Shown here one piece after another: positions 1 to 7,047 of a stretch of DNA of 19,316 bases (position 1 is its first letter; every line of letters starts with the position of its first letter). The position numbers and the translations under genes were made by a program. The DNA comes from Collinsella sp. (GTDB taxonomy: Bacteria; Actinomycetota; Coriobacteriia; Coriobacteriales; Coriobacteriaceae), in assembly GCA_022745215.1 (NCBI GenBank), contig JAIIWC010000033.1, positions 1 through 19,316 on the forward strand. The letters run 5' to 3'. The notes below the pieces were generated by a model. That model was given only the letters and a program-made list of their open reading frames with translations, was not told the DNA's origin and searched no databases.

Positions 1-845
1 TCACCCATGTCATCCGCGGCGACGACCACCTGTCCAACACCCCGCGTCAGGTCATGGTCTACGAGGCCCTCGGCGCGCCCGTGCCTACGTTCGCCCACAT
101 CTCCATGATCTTGGGTGCCGACGGCAAGAAGCTCTCCAAGCGCCACGGCGCCACCTCGGTGGAGGAGTACCGCGACGCCGGCTACCTGTCCGACGCCTTC
201 GTCAACTACCTGGCGCTGCTCGGCTGGTCGCTCGACGGCGAGACCACGATCATCCCGCGCGATGTCCTGGCCAGCAAGTTCTCGCTCGACCGCATCTCCA
301 AGAACCCGGCGACCTTCGACCCCAAGAAGCTCGATTGGGTCAACGCCGAGTACATCAACGGCATGTCCGATGCTCAGTTTGCCGACGAGATCATGGTCCC
401 CGAGCTGCACGAGGCGGGTCTTATCGAGGGTAATGTCGAGTACGGCGAGGATTGGATCGATGCGCTTGCTGCCATCGTTAAGCCGCGCACCAAGATGCCG
501 GCCGACGCCGTGACCGTCGCCGCCCCCATCTTTGCTACGGCCGAGACGCTCGAGTATGACGAGAAGTCCGTCAACAAGGGCCTGGCAAAGGAGGGCATGG
601 GCGCCATTCTGGATGCCGCTAAGGTCGCGCTCGAGGGCGTGGACGAGTGGACTGCCGAGGCCATCGACGCCGCGCTTGAGCCGCTGCCCGAGCAGATGGA
701 CCTTAAGAAGCGCGTGGTGTTCCAGGCCGTGCGCGTCGCTGTCTGCGGCAACATGGTGAGCCCTCCGCTGGGCGAGACCATGGCGCTCGTCGGTCGTGAC
801 GACTGCCTGGCGCGCATTGACCGCGCCCGCACGATGGCGCTGTAA
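1..845 (+). CDS. gltX: Glutamyl-tRNA synthetase, C-terminal part (5' end outside window)
   Basis: Charges tRNA with glutamate in the cytoplasm (class I aminoacyl-tRNA synthetase). The reading frame is open from base 3, giving about 280 visible residues, and ends with TAA at 843-845. The first visible residues read THVIRGDDHLSNTPRQ, the conserved block of the GluRS catalytic core. The class I signature KLSKRHG (a KMSKS-type motif) lies at 129-149. The rest is the helical anticodon-binding domain, ending in the typical GETMALVGR segment. Family members are about 480-500 residues, so roughly 200 N-terminal residues, including the HIGH motif, lie upstream. Whether the enzyme also charges tRNA-Gln cannot be judged from this part. 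A terminator follows directly. Identification is secure. Confidence 0.96.
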   Translation, partial: THVIRGDDHLSNTPRQVMVYEALGAPVPTFAHISMILGADGKKLSKRHGATSVEEYRDAGYLSDAFVNYLALLGWSLDGETTIIPRDVLASKFSLDRISKNPATFDPKKLDWVNAEYINGMSDAQFADEIMVPELHEAGLIEGNVEYGEDWIDALAAIVKPRTKMPADAVTVAAPIFATAETLEYDEKSVNKGLAKEGMGAILDAAKVALEGVDEWTAEAIDAALEPLPEQMDLKKRVVFQAVRVAVCGNMVSPPLGETMALVGRDDCLARIDRARTMAL

Positions 846-868
846 TCGCTGCGCAAACGTATGTATCC

Positions 869-900
869 GAGCCCCGTTCACCCGAGCGGGGCTCTTATTT
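869..900 (+). terminator. Intrinsic terminator after gltX
   Basis: Perfect 8-bp stem GAGCCCCG (869-876) / CGGGGCTC (887-894) with a 10-base loop, followed by the T-rich run TTATTT. It lies 23 bases after the gltX stop and ahead of priA, so gltX and priA are probably separate transcription units or joined only by read-through. Confidence 0.8.
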
Positions 901-918
901 CTGTAGACGAATGGGATG

Positions 919-923
919 GGAGG
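919..923 (+). promoter_or_regulatory. Ribosome binding site that decides the priA start
   Basis: GGAGG, 10 bases before the ATG at 934. The in-frame ATG at 916 lies before this site and has no Shine-Dalgarno of its own, so 934 is the better start. Confidence 0.6.
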
Positions 924-933
924 TGCTGGGGCC

Positions 934-3387
934 ATGGCCGAGCAACTGTCGCTGTTTGGTTCGCCGGAACCGGAGCAGGCTCCGGCCACGCCCGAGCCTG
1001 CTGTTGCCCCGGCCAAGTCCGAGCCTGTACCTGAGCCCATCGCCGCCTACGCGAGCGTAGTCCTGGACATTCCGACGCGTGCGCTGTCCGAGCCATTCGC
1101 CTACGGCATCCCGCAGTCACTCGCCAACGATGTCCAGATCGGCTCCACCGTCCTAGTTCATTTTGGCAATCGTGCGGCCGCGGGCTACATCGTCGACATC
1201 GCGCCCAAGTTGGCCGGTCTGCAAGGTGACGACGCTCTCGATCCTGCGCGCATCAAGCCCGTCGAGGCGATTCTCAGCAAACCACTCTTTACCGCCGAGG
1301 CTGCCCGTATCGCACACTGGATGAGCCGCGAGTACGTCGCAACGCTTTCCGAGTGCCTGCGCCTGTTCTTGCCTCCGGGCGGCAGCCCGCGCGTGGTCAA
1401 GGGTGACGACGGCGTGTGGACGGTTGAACGTCCCGCCGTCAAGCCAATCCAAAACCGCTGGGTCATGCTCACGCCCGAGGGTTTCGACTATACGCCGCCC
1501 AAGACTGCAGTTCGCCAGCGTCAGCTCATTGAGGCGCTCCAGTGCGGCCCGGTCACGACGCGCGACCTCAACCTTCTCTATAACAGCATGTCGGCGACCA
1601 TCAAGGCGCTCGAAAAACGCGGCGTCGTGGTTGTGGAGGAGCGCCGCGCCTGGCGTGGATGCAGCGAGCAGACCACGCTGTCCTCGGCAAGCGGCAAGGC
1701 GCCGGTCGCACTTACCAACGGCCAGCAGCAGGCGCTCGCGCAGATTGAGCGCGCCCGTCTTGACGCCCACGGAGACGTGGTCCTTGTCGACGGCGTCACC
1801 GGCTCCGGCAAAACCGAGGTGTACCTCTCCGCCATCGAGCGCGTGCTCGCAGCCGGTCGCTCGGCGTGCGTGCTTGTGCCCGAGATCTCGCTGACGGCCC
1901 AAACCGTCGGCCGCTTTCGCTCGCGCTTTGGTGAGACGGTCGCCGTGTTCCATTCGCGCCTTTCGGCCGGCGAGCGCCTGGACCAGTGGGATATGGTCGC
2001 CAGCGGTGCCGCGCGCGTGGTCGTGGGCGCCCGCTCGGCGCTCTTTTGCCCGCTTGACGACCTGGGCCTCATCATCATCGACGAGGAGCACGAGACCAGC
2101 TATAAGCAAGGCTCCAGCCCGCGTTACCACGCGCGCGAGGTGGCGGCCGAGATGGCGCGGCGCTACCGCTGCCCGCTCGTGTTGGGCTCCGCCACGCCTT
2201 CTGCTGAGGCCCTCGATCGCTGCCGCCGTGGCACGTATAACGGTGCCACTTGGACGCGCGTCGAGATGCCCGAGCGCCCGGGACACGCAGTCCTGCCGAC
2301 GGTTCGGATCGCCGACCTGCGCCGTGAGTTCTCGCACGGCAGTCGTTCCATGTTCTCAAAACCGCTGATGGAGGGCCTGGAACGTGTGGTCGAGCGCCGC
2401 GAGAAGGCCGTGCTGCTGCATAACCGCCGTGGCTTTGCGCCGTTTCTGATGTGCCGTGAATGCGGCTGCGTGCCCACCTGCAACCACTGCTCCACCGCGC
2501 TTACGTACCACGAGCGCACGCACACGCTACAGTGCCACACCTGCGGATCGTCCTGGCGCGTGCAGCCCTATCCGGCGCCCACGAGTCGCTGTCCCAAGTG
2601 CGGCAGCCGCTACCTGGCTAAAATGGGCCTGGGTACGCAGCAGATCGAGGACGCACTGCACCAGATGCTTCCCGAGGACGTCGCCATTATTCGCATGGAT
2701 GCCGATTCCACGCGCGGCAAGGATGCGCACAAAAAGCTGCTCGAGCAGTTCGATGCCGCCGATTGCGCGGTGCTGTTGGGTACCCAGATGATCGCCAAGG
2801 GCCTCGACTTTCCCGAAGTCACGCTCGTGGGCGTGGTCAATGCCGACTTTGCCCTCAAGATGCCCGATTTTAGAGCAGGGGAGCGCGCCTACGACCTGCT
2901 GGAACAGGTGGCGGGCCGCGCAGGTCGCGGCGATCGCCCCGGCGAGGTCATCATCCAGACCTACCTGCCCGAGGATCCGGTCATTCGCGCCGTCGCCGAG
3001 CACGATCGTTCGATCTTTACCGACTTCGACCTGGACCAGCGTCGCGACGCCCTATATCCGCCGTTCGTGCGCCTAGTCAACATTTTGGTATGGTCGGCGA
3101 ACCGAGACGACGCGCAAGACTACATCGGGCGCATCGCAAAGCTCCTTAAGCGCCGCTGGCACGCCGCCGCCCCTGATTTTTTGCGGGCGGGGAGTGTCGT
3201 GCCGCAGGTGCTAGGCCCGGCTTCGTGTGTAATCGAGAGAGCCAAGGACCGTTACCGCTTCCATCTGCTTGTAAAGTCGCCGGTAGGGTACCATGTCTCT
3301 GACGATATCGACGCCTGCCTCAAAGAGGCGGGCTCCGTGCGCGGCGTGAGCGTGAGCGTTGACGTCGATGCCTATGATTTGATGTAA
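934..3387 (+). CDS. priA: Replication restart helicase PriA (primosomal protein N')
   Basis: Superfamily 2 DNA helicase that recognises stalled or collapsed forks and reloads the replisome. The protein has 817 residues from the start at 934. Residues about 10-36 are a Pro/Glu/Ala-rich extension. The DNA-binding domain follows from about residue 40. The ATPase core shows Walker A GVTGSGKT (287-294) and Walker B DEEH (383-386). The cysteine-rich zinc module spans about 507-556 (CREC, CNHC, CHTC at 534-537, CPKC at 553-556). Motif VI is GRAGRG (661-666). All ATPase motifs are present; many better-known Actinobacteria (mycobacteria, streptomycetes) carry a PriA-like protein without them. The protein is longer than the usual ~730 residues, partly because of the N-terminal extension. 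def follows 18 bases later and is probably co-transcribed. Confidence 0.96.
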   Translation: MAEQLSLFGSPEPEQAPATPEPAVAPAKSEPVPEPIAAYASVVLDIPTRALSEPFAYGIPQSLANDVQIGSTVLVHFGNRAAAGYIVDIAPKLAGLQGDDALDPARIKPVEAILSKPLFTAEAARIAHWMSREYVATLSECLRLFLPPGGSPRVVKGDDGVWTVERPAVKPIQNRWVMLTPEGFDYTPPKTAVRQRQLIEALQCGPVTTRDLNLLYNSMSATIKALEKRGVVVVEERRAWRGCSEQTTLSSASGKAPVALTNGQQQALAQIERARLDAHGDVVLVDGVTGSGKTEVYLSAIERVLAAGRSACVLVPEISLTAQTVGRFRSRFGETVAVFHSRLSAGERLDQWDMVASGAARVVVGARSALFCPLDDLGLIIIDEEHETSYKQGSSPRYHAREVAAEMARRYRCPLVLGSATPSAEALDRCRRGTYNGATWTRVEMPERPGHAVLPTVRIADLRREFSHGSRSMFSKPLMEGLERVVERREKAVLLHNRRGFAPFLMCRECGCVPTCNHCSTALTYHERTHTLQCHTCGSSWRVQPYPAPTSRCPKCGSRYLAKMGLGTQQIEDALHQMLPEDVAIIRMDADSTRGKDAHKKLLEQFDAADCAVLLGTQMIAKGLDFPEVTLVGVVNADFALKMPDFRAGERAYDLLEQVAGRAGRGDRPGEVIIQTYLPEDPVIRAVAEHDRSIFTDFDLDQRRDALYPPFVRLVNILVWSANRDDAQDYIGRIAKLLKRRWHAAAPDFLRAGSVVPQVLGPASCVIERAKDRYRFHLLVKSPVGYHVSDDIDACLKEAGSVRGVSVSVDVDAYDLM

Positions 3388-3393
3388 CAAACC

Positions 3394-3400
3394 GAAAGGA
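3394..3400 (+). promoter_or_regulatory. Ribosome binding site that decides the def start
   Basis: GAAAGGA ends at 3400. The ATG at 3400 would overlap this site, whereas the ATG at 3406 sits 5 bases downstream, so 3406 is the likely start. Confidence 0.6.
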
Positions 3401-3405
3401 TGGCC

Positions 3406-3942
3406 ATGGAAGCCAACGGAATCGTATTGTCGCCCGACCCTCGTCTGCGCCAGGAGTGCGCCGTCATTGAGGAGATCACCCCGGCGATCGAGGCACTTGC
3501 CGAGAAGATGAAGAAGATGATGTTCGAGAACGGCGGCTGCGGCCTGGCTGCCCCGCAGATCGGCGAGCTCATTCAGCTCGTCACCATCGACTGCGACTAC
3601 AGCGACAAGAACGACTACGACCCGTACGTCCTCATCAATCCCGTGATTGTCGAGCAAAGCGACCACCTCGTTCCGTTTAGCGAGGGCTGCCTGTCCATCC
3701 CTGGCATTAGCTGCGAGATCGAGCGTCCCGATCATGTCGTCGTCGAGGCGTATGACCTGGACGCAAACCTGATTCGCTATGAGGCTTCGGGCGACCTGTT
3801 CTGCGTGTGCCTGCAGCACGAGATCGATCACCTGCACGGCAATACCATGTTCGAGCGACTGAAGCCCATGCAGAGGCTCAAGGCCGTCAAGGAGTACCAG
3901 GACGCCCTGGCCCGCGGCGCTCGACCGGGCGAGACGGAGTAG
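3406..3942 (+). CDS. def: Peptide deformylase
   Basis: Metalloenzyme that removes the formyl group from the N-terminal methionine of nascent proteins at the ribosome exit. It has 178 residues, normal for the family. All three family motifs are visible: motif 1 GCGLAAPQIG (residues 44-53, Gln51), motif 2 EGCLS (93-97, metal ligand Cys95) and motif 3 HEIDH (138-142, the two metal-ligand histidines and catalytic Glu139). It lies 18 bases after priA. Its functional partner fmt is the next gene, but a 321-base gap with an inverted repeat and a terminator-like hairpin separates them, so the often-seen def-fmt operon is probably split here. The codons are strongly C/G-ending, unlike fmt. Confidence 0.96.
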   Translation: MEANGIVLSPDPRLRQECAVIEEITPAIEALAEKMKKMMFENGGCGLAAPQIGELIQLVTIDCDYSDKNDYDPYVLINPVIVEQSDHLVPFSEGCLSIPGISCEIERPDHVVVEAYDLDANLIRYEASGDLFCVCLQHEIDHLHGNTMFERLKPMQRLKAVKEYQDALARGARPGETE

Positions 3943-3950
3943 GTTTGTCC

Positions 3951-4046
3951 GTCCCCGGGGCGCCCGCCTATATCATCCCGTGCTCAAACATTCTCGCTGC
4001 GCTGCGAAACTGCGCGCGGGACGATATAGGCGGGCGCCCCGGGGAC
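3951..4046. repeat. Long inverted repeat between def and fmt
   Basis: Two 24-base arms, 3951-3974 and 4023-4046, are perfect reverse complements; they begin GTCCCCGGGGCGCC and end CCGGGGAC. After one mismatch the stem resumes for 8 more pairs, including one G-T pair (3976-3983 with 4014-4021). A folded transcript would therefore have about 32 paired positions and a central loop of roughly 30 bases. It starts 8 bases after the def stop. There is no T-run after it and the stem is far longer than a standard terminator. It could be a REP- or MITE-like repeat or a structured RNA 3' end. I see no coding potential that explains it. Confidence 0.85.
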
Positions 4047-4122
4047 TACGTTGCCGCTGCTTGTCTCGCCCGGGTGTCGTCGGGCCAGGGAGGGGCGTCT
4101 TCGCTGATAATTGCTTTGTTGG

Positions 4123-4160
4123 AAGAGCTGCTTTTATTGCGGCTCTTTCTTTGGTTTTGG
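4123..4160 (+). terminator. Terminator-like hairpin in the def-fmt gap
   Basis: Nine-pair stem AAGAGCTGC (4123-4131) / GCGGCTCTT (4139-4147) with one G-T pair and a 7-base loop TTTTATT, followed by TCTTTGGTTTTGG. It would end transcripts coming from priA-def. The rest of the gap (4050-4122 and 4161-4227) is GT-rich without a gene or a promoter I can defend. Confidence 0.6.
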
Positions 4161-4227
4161 GTATATTTGTTCTTGTTGAATTGTTATTGCGGATGGGCTG
4201 GTGACTTGGCTTTCCGCAGTTATTTGT

Positions 4228-4257
4228 AGCCGTCTCGGCTTTGGTTGAGGGGAGACG
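4228..4257 (+). promoter_or_regulatory. Two competing small hairpins over the fmt ribosome binding site
   Basis: AGCCG (4228-4232) can pair with CGGCT (4236-4240). Alternatively CGTCTC (4231-4236) can pair with GAGACG (4252-4257), which would bury part of the Shine-Dalgarno GAGGGGAG (4247-4254) of fmt. The two pairings exclude each other. The stems are short and the arrangement may be chance. Confidence 0.3.
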
Positions 4258-4263
4258 TCCTTT

Positions 4264-5184
4264 ATGCGTATTGTGTTTATGGGTACGCCTGATTTTGCTG
4301 TGCCTTCGCTGACTTCGCTTGTTGCGGCTGGGAACGAGATTGCGCTTGTTGTTACTCGTCCCGATGCTGTTCGTGGGCGTGGTAAGAAGCTTGAGCCTTC
4401 TCCTGTTAAGGCCAAGGCACTCGAGCTTGGCCTGCCGGTTGTTGAGGCTAATCGTATGACGCCTGAGGTCGTTGAGGCGCTCCAAGCTGCCCACGCTGAC
4501 ATTTTCTGTGTGGCTGCTTATGGCTGCATTTTGCCTGATGACGTGCTGCATATGGCACCGCTCGGCATTGTGAATGTTCATGCTTCCTTGCTGCCTCGTT
4601 GGCGTGGCGCCGCTCCTATTCAGCGTGCCATTCTTGCTGGTGATGAGGTTGCTGGCGTTTCTATCATGCGCATCGGGCATGGCGTGGATACTGGGGCTTA
4701 TTGTGCTCAGGCCTCCACGTCGGTTGCCGGTAAGCATGCCGAGGCGCTGACCATGGAGCTTGCTGAACTTGGCGGCAAATTGCTTGCCGATACGCTTCCT
4801 TCGCTTGCCGATGGCGCCGCTGTGTGGACTGAACAGGATGAGTCGCTCGTCACTCATGCTGCCAAGATTTCTAAGCAGGAGATGCGTCTGGATCCTCAGA
4901 TGGCGGCGCTTGATTGCGTGCGCCATGTGCTGGCTTCGTCCGATACCGCGCCTGCTCGTTGCGTGATTGCCGGTAAGACCGTGCGCGTGCTCGATGCTGC
5001 GGCGGCTGATGTGTCGCTCGGCGAGTGTCAGGTTCTCGTTAAGGCCAAGCGTGTTTACCTTGGCCTTTCTGATGGCTCGGTTGAACTGCTCGAGGTTAAG
5101 CCTGATGGCAAGCGTGCTATGACTGCTTCTGCTTGGGCTGCTGGCCTGCAGGGTGCCGATCTTATCTGGGGTGTTTTGTCATGA
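4264..5184 (+). CDS. fmt: Methionyl-tRNA formyltransferase
   Basis: Transfers a formyl group from 10-formyl-tetrahydrofolate to initiator Met-tRNA, making the fMet that Def later deformylates. It has 306 residues, normal length. The N-terminus MRIVFMGTPDFAVP is the family signature. The catalytic residues are visible: Asn104 and His106 in NVHASLLPRWRG, and Asp142 in GVDTG. The C-terminal tRNA-binding domain follows. The ATG at 4264 has a good Shine-Dalgarno, GAGGGGAG, 9 bases upstream. Its stop overlaps the rsmB start as ATGA (5181-5184), so translation of the two is probably coupled. Codon use is richer in T-ending codons (GTT, GCT, CTT, GAT) than priA and def, a change that starts in the gap at about 4100. 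Confidence 0.96.
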   Translation: MRIVFMGTPDFAVPSLTSLVAAGNEIALVVTRPDAVRGRGKKLEPSPVKAKALELGLPVVEANRMTPEVVEALQAAHADIFCVAAYGCILPDDVLHMAPLGIVNVHASLLPRWRGAAPIQRAILAGDEVAGVSIMRIGHGVDTGAYCAQASTSVAGKHAEALTMELAELGGKLLADTLPSLADGAAVWTEQDESLVTHAAKISKQEMRLDPQMAALDCVRHVLASSDTAPARCVIAGKTVRVLDAAAADVSLGECQVLVKAKRVYLGLSDGSVELLEVKPDGKRAMTASAWAAGLQGADLIWGVLS

Positions 5185-6581
5185 GCAAGCTGTCTCCCGC
5201 GCGCAAGCTTGCGCTCGATGTGCTGATGGAGGCCGATCGTCGCGGCATGTATGCGCGCGACGTACTGTCCTCTCGCGCATCGGCCAAGGCTATTGACCAG
5301 CGCGATTCCGCTTTTGCCGCCCGCTTGGCGCTGGGCGTGGCCGCCACGCAGGGTATTTTGGACGAGCTGCTCGATCAGTTTCTTGATAAGCCCAAAAAGG
5401 TTGCGCCGCGTGTTCGCATGGCGCTTCGTATCTCGGCCTTCGAGATGCTCTATCTGCATACGCCTGGCCGCGTTGCCGTGAGTCAGGGTGTTGAGCTGGT
5501 TCGCAGTGGTGCTAAGTCCGCCGCTGGCTTGGCCAATGCTGTACTGCATAAGGTTGCGGACAATGTTGAGGACTTTGCTACTGCGTCCGATGTGGATGAG
5601 TCCGAGCGCCGTTTGGTTCGTCTGTCTCGCCTGATGGGCTTGCCGCGCTGGCTGTGCGCTCGCATTATGGCGTCGTTTGACACGCCAGAGGGTGCGCTTA
5701 ACTTTGCCGGCAATTTGGCCCCCGCACCGCTGGCCCTGCATGAGAACGCCTTTGCGACTAAGCCCGATCCGTATATCTCGCAGCTCGTCGCGCCTGTCTT
5801 CCCTGGCTGCCATGCTCCGGTCGATGCTCAGGTTACGGTTTCGTCGGGCGTATTTGAGCGTGCTGCTGCCGTGGCCTCGGACCTTAACGCCCAGCTTATC
5901 GCCACAGCTGCCACGCGCCCTGGTAGCTGCCTTGAGATTGGAGCCGGTCGCGGTACCAAGACATATGTGATGATGTGCCAGGCCAAGCGTGCGGGCTATG
6001 AGCGTCAGCATACGGCGCTCGATCTGCATGATCGCAAGTGCGATCTGAATCTCGCTCGCCTGCATAAGGCCGGTATTCAGGGCGTTCGTACGGTTTCGGG
6101 TGATGCCTGCGAGCTTGATGAGGTGCTCACATCGTTTGATGCCATGCTTGGCGAGCCGGTTAAGTTCGACACAGTCTTTATCGATGCGCCGTGCTCTGGC
6201 ACCGGAACCATGCGTCGTCATCCCGAGATCCCGTGGCGCCTGACCGAAAAGGATGTGACGGTTGAGCTGCCCAAGCTGCAGCTGACGATGCTCAAGGAAG
6301 CCGCTGCGCGCGTGGCTGCTGGTGGCGAGCTTATCTATGCGACATGCTCGGTCTTCGACGAGGAGAATACGCAGGTGGTGGATGCTTTCCTGAACTCTCC
6401 CGAGGGCACCGGTTTTAGCCTGGAGCCGCTCTCCGAGGCGCAGATCCTGCAACTTCCCGAGTTCGATCAGGCCAAGAAGCTCGTATCCGTTCGTCAGAAC
6501 GATCGAGGCCTCTTCCAAAGCGTGCCGGTAAACGCCGACTCCTACGACGGCCACTTCTGCGCCAGGCTGGTCCACAAGTAA
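5181..6581 (+). CDS. rsmB: 16S rRNA m5C967 methyltransferase RsmB/Sun family
   Basis: AdoMet-dependent RNA cytosine-C5 methyltransferase of the RsmB/NOP2 family, acting on 16S rRNA during ribosome assembly. It has 466 residues from the ATG at 5181; the frame is open further upstream, but the ATGA overlap with fmt marks 5181 as the start. An N-terminal NusB-like helical domain covers about residues 1-150. The methyltransferase core carries both active-site cysteines: DAPCSGTG (335-342, Cys338, release step) and ATCS (Cys389, the nucleophile by analogy with E. coli). AdoMet motif I reads EIGAGRGTKT (252-261) instead of the usual CAAPGGKT type, which is unusual. Codon use begins T-rich like fmt and becomes C/G-richer towards the 3' end. 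The exact rRNA target is inferred from the family. Confidence 0.9.
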   Translation: MSKLSPARKLALDVLMEADRRGMYARDVLSSRASAKAIDQRDSAFAARLALGVAATQGILDELLDQFLDKPKKVAPRVRMALRISAFEMLYLHTPGRVAVSQGVELVRSGAKSAAGLANAVLHKVADNVEDFATASDVDESERRLVRLSRLMGLPRWLCARIMASFDTPEGALNFAGNLAPAPLALHENAFATKPDPYISQLVAPVFPGCHAPVDAQVTVSSGVFERAAAVASDLNAQLIATAATRPGSCLEIGAGRGTKTYVMMCQAKRAGYERQHTALDLHDRKCDLNLARLHKAGIQGVRTVSGDACELDEVLTSFDAMLGEPVKFDTVFIDAPCSGTGTMRRHPEIPWRLTEKDVTVELPKLQLTMLKEAAARVAAGGELIYATCSVFDEENTQVVDAFLNSPEGTGFSLEPLSEAQILQLPEFDQAKKLVSVRQNDRGLFQSVPVNADSYDGHFCARLVHK

Positions 6582-6588
6582 TTACTAC

Positions 6589-6653
6589 GTTGCGGTGAAA
6601 TAGGGATTGAATAGCGGCATCTACCCGCCAAAAAGTCCTTATTTCACCGCAAC
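6589..6653. repeat. Palindromic element after rsmB
   Basis: 18-base arms 6589-6606 (GTTGCGGTGAAATAGGGA) and 6636-6653 are reverse complements apart from one G-T pair. The 29-base centre contains a smaller GCGG/CCGC stem (6614-6617 with 6625-6628). It lies 7 bases after the rsmB stop and upstream of a separate, stronger terminator, so it is not needed for termination. It looks like a dispersed intergenic palindrome (REP/MITE type); only a genome search could show whether it is repeated. Confidence 0.7.
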
Positions 6654-6679
6654 TCATAAGGAAACCTGGGCAGCTAAAG

Positions 6680-6717
6680 AATCAGCCCCGCGATTGGTGT
6701 TGGTCGCGGGGCTGATT
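6680..6717. terminator. Bidirectional terminator between rsmB and the zinc-ribbon gene
   Basis: Perfect 14-bp stem AATCAGCCCCGCGA (6680-6693) / 6704-6717 with a 10-base loop. It sits between convergent genes. The T-rich side is ATTGGTTTCT on the + strand and ATTCTTTAG on the - strand, so it can serve both rsmB and the zinc-ribbon gene, whose stop is only 6 bases away. Confidence 0.85.
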
Positions 6718-6722
6718 GGTTT

Positions 6723-6959
6723 CTAGTGGCTGTGCGGGCAGTTGGCGCAGCAGCCACTCGTGGCGCTGGTGCTGGAGCCGCCGCTTCGCTGGTCGGTGTT
6801 GTAGAAGCCACTACCCTCAAACTTGATGCCGCTGGCCGAGAACGTCTTGGCCGCCGGGGCACCGCAGCTCGGGCACACGACCTCGGGAGTCTCGGACATG
6901 GGATGCTCAACCTCAAACACGTTGCCGCAGCTCGAGCACTTGTAATCGTAGCGCGCCAT
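6723..6959 (-). CDS. FmdB-family zinc-ribbon protein
   Basis: Small protein of 78 residues. The N-terminus MARYDYKCSSCG is typical of the FmdB-type putative regulatory zinc ribbons. Cys8/Cys11 and Cys29/Cys32 form the two CxxC knuckles of one zinc ribbon. The family motif SGIKFEGSGFY follows. A Gly/Ser-rich linker leads to an unusual Cys/His end, CCANCPHSH (Cys70, 71, 74; His76, 78), which could bind a second metal. Its role is unknown; family members have been called regulators on thin evidence. The Shine-Dalgarno AAGGAA lies about 5 bases before the ATG. It follows the amylase/glucanotransferase gene on the same strand, but a hairpin terminator lies between, so a link to glycogen metabolism is not implied. 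Confidence 0.85.
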   Translation of the reverse strand: MARYDYKCSSCGNVFEVEHPMSETPEVVCPSCGAPAAKTFSASGIKFEGSGFYNTDQRSGGSSTSATSGCCANCPHSH

Positions 6960-6977
6960 AATACTTCCTTTTCAGCA

Positions 6978-7003
6978 CAAAGCGGGCAGATTACTCTGCC
7001 CGC
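6978..7003 (-). terminator. Terminator after the amylase/glucanotransferase gene
   Basis: Perfect 9-bp stem GCGGGCAGA (6982-6990) / 6995-7003 with a 4-base loop, about 45 bases after the stop of the upstream - strand gene. On the - strand it is followed by CTTTGTGC, a weak T-run, so termination may be partial and allow some read-through into the zinc-ribbon gene. Confidence 0.6.
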
Positions 7004-7047
7004 AAAAATTCAAACGTCTGTAACTGTACCCTATATCGGGCGTTTTA

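Noticed and set aside
4162..4181. TATATT and TTGAAT strings before fmt as a promoter
   Set aside because: They are in the wrong order and spacing, and no matching partner box lies at 16-18 bases from either.
3980..4204. Possible small membrane protein in the def-fmt gap
   Set aside because: Its end looks like a membrane segment, but a second frame over the same bases is equally hydrophobic, as expected from a T-rich stretch. It would start inside the inverted repeat from a GTG with no ribosome binding site.
5055..6575. 506-codon - strand frame opposite rsmB
   Set aside because: rsmB on the + strand has all family motifs and an ATGA junction with fmt; the reverse frame is a codon-bias shadow.
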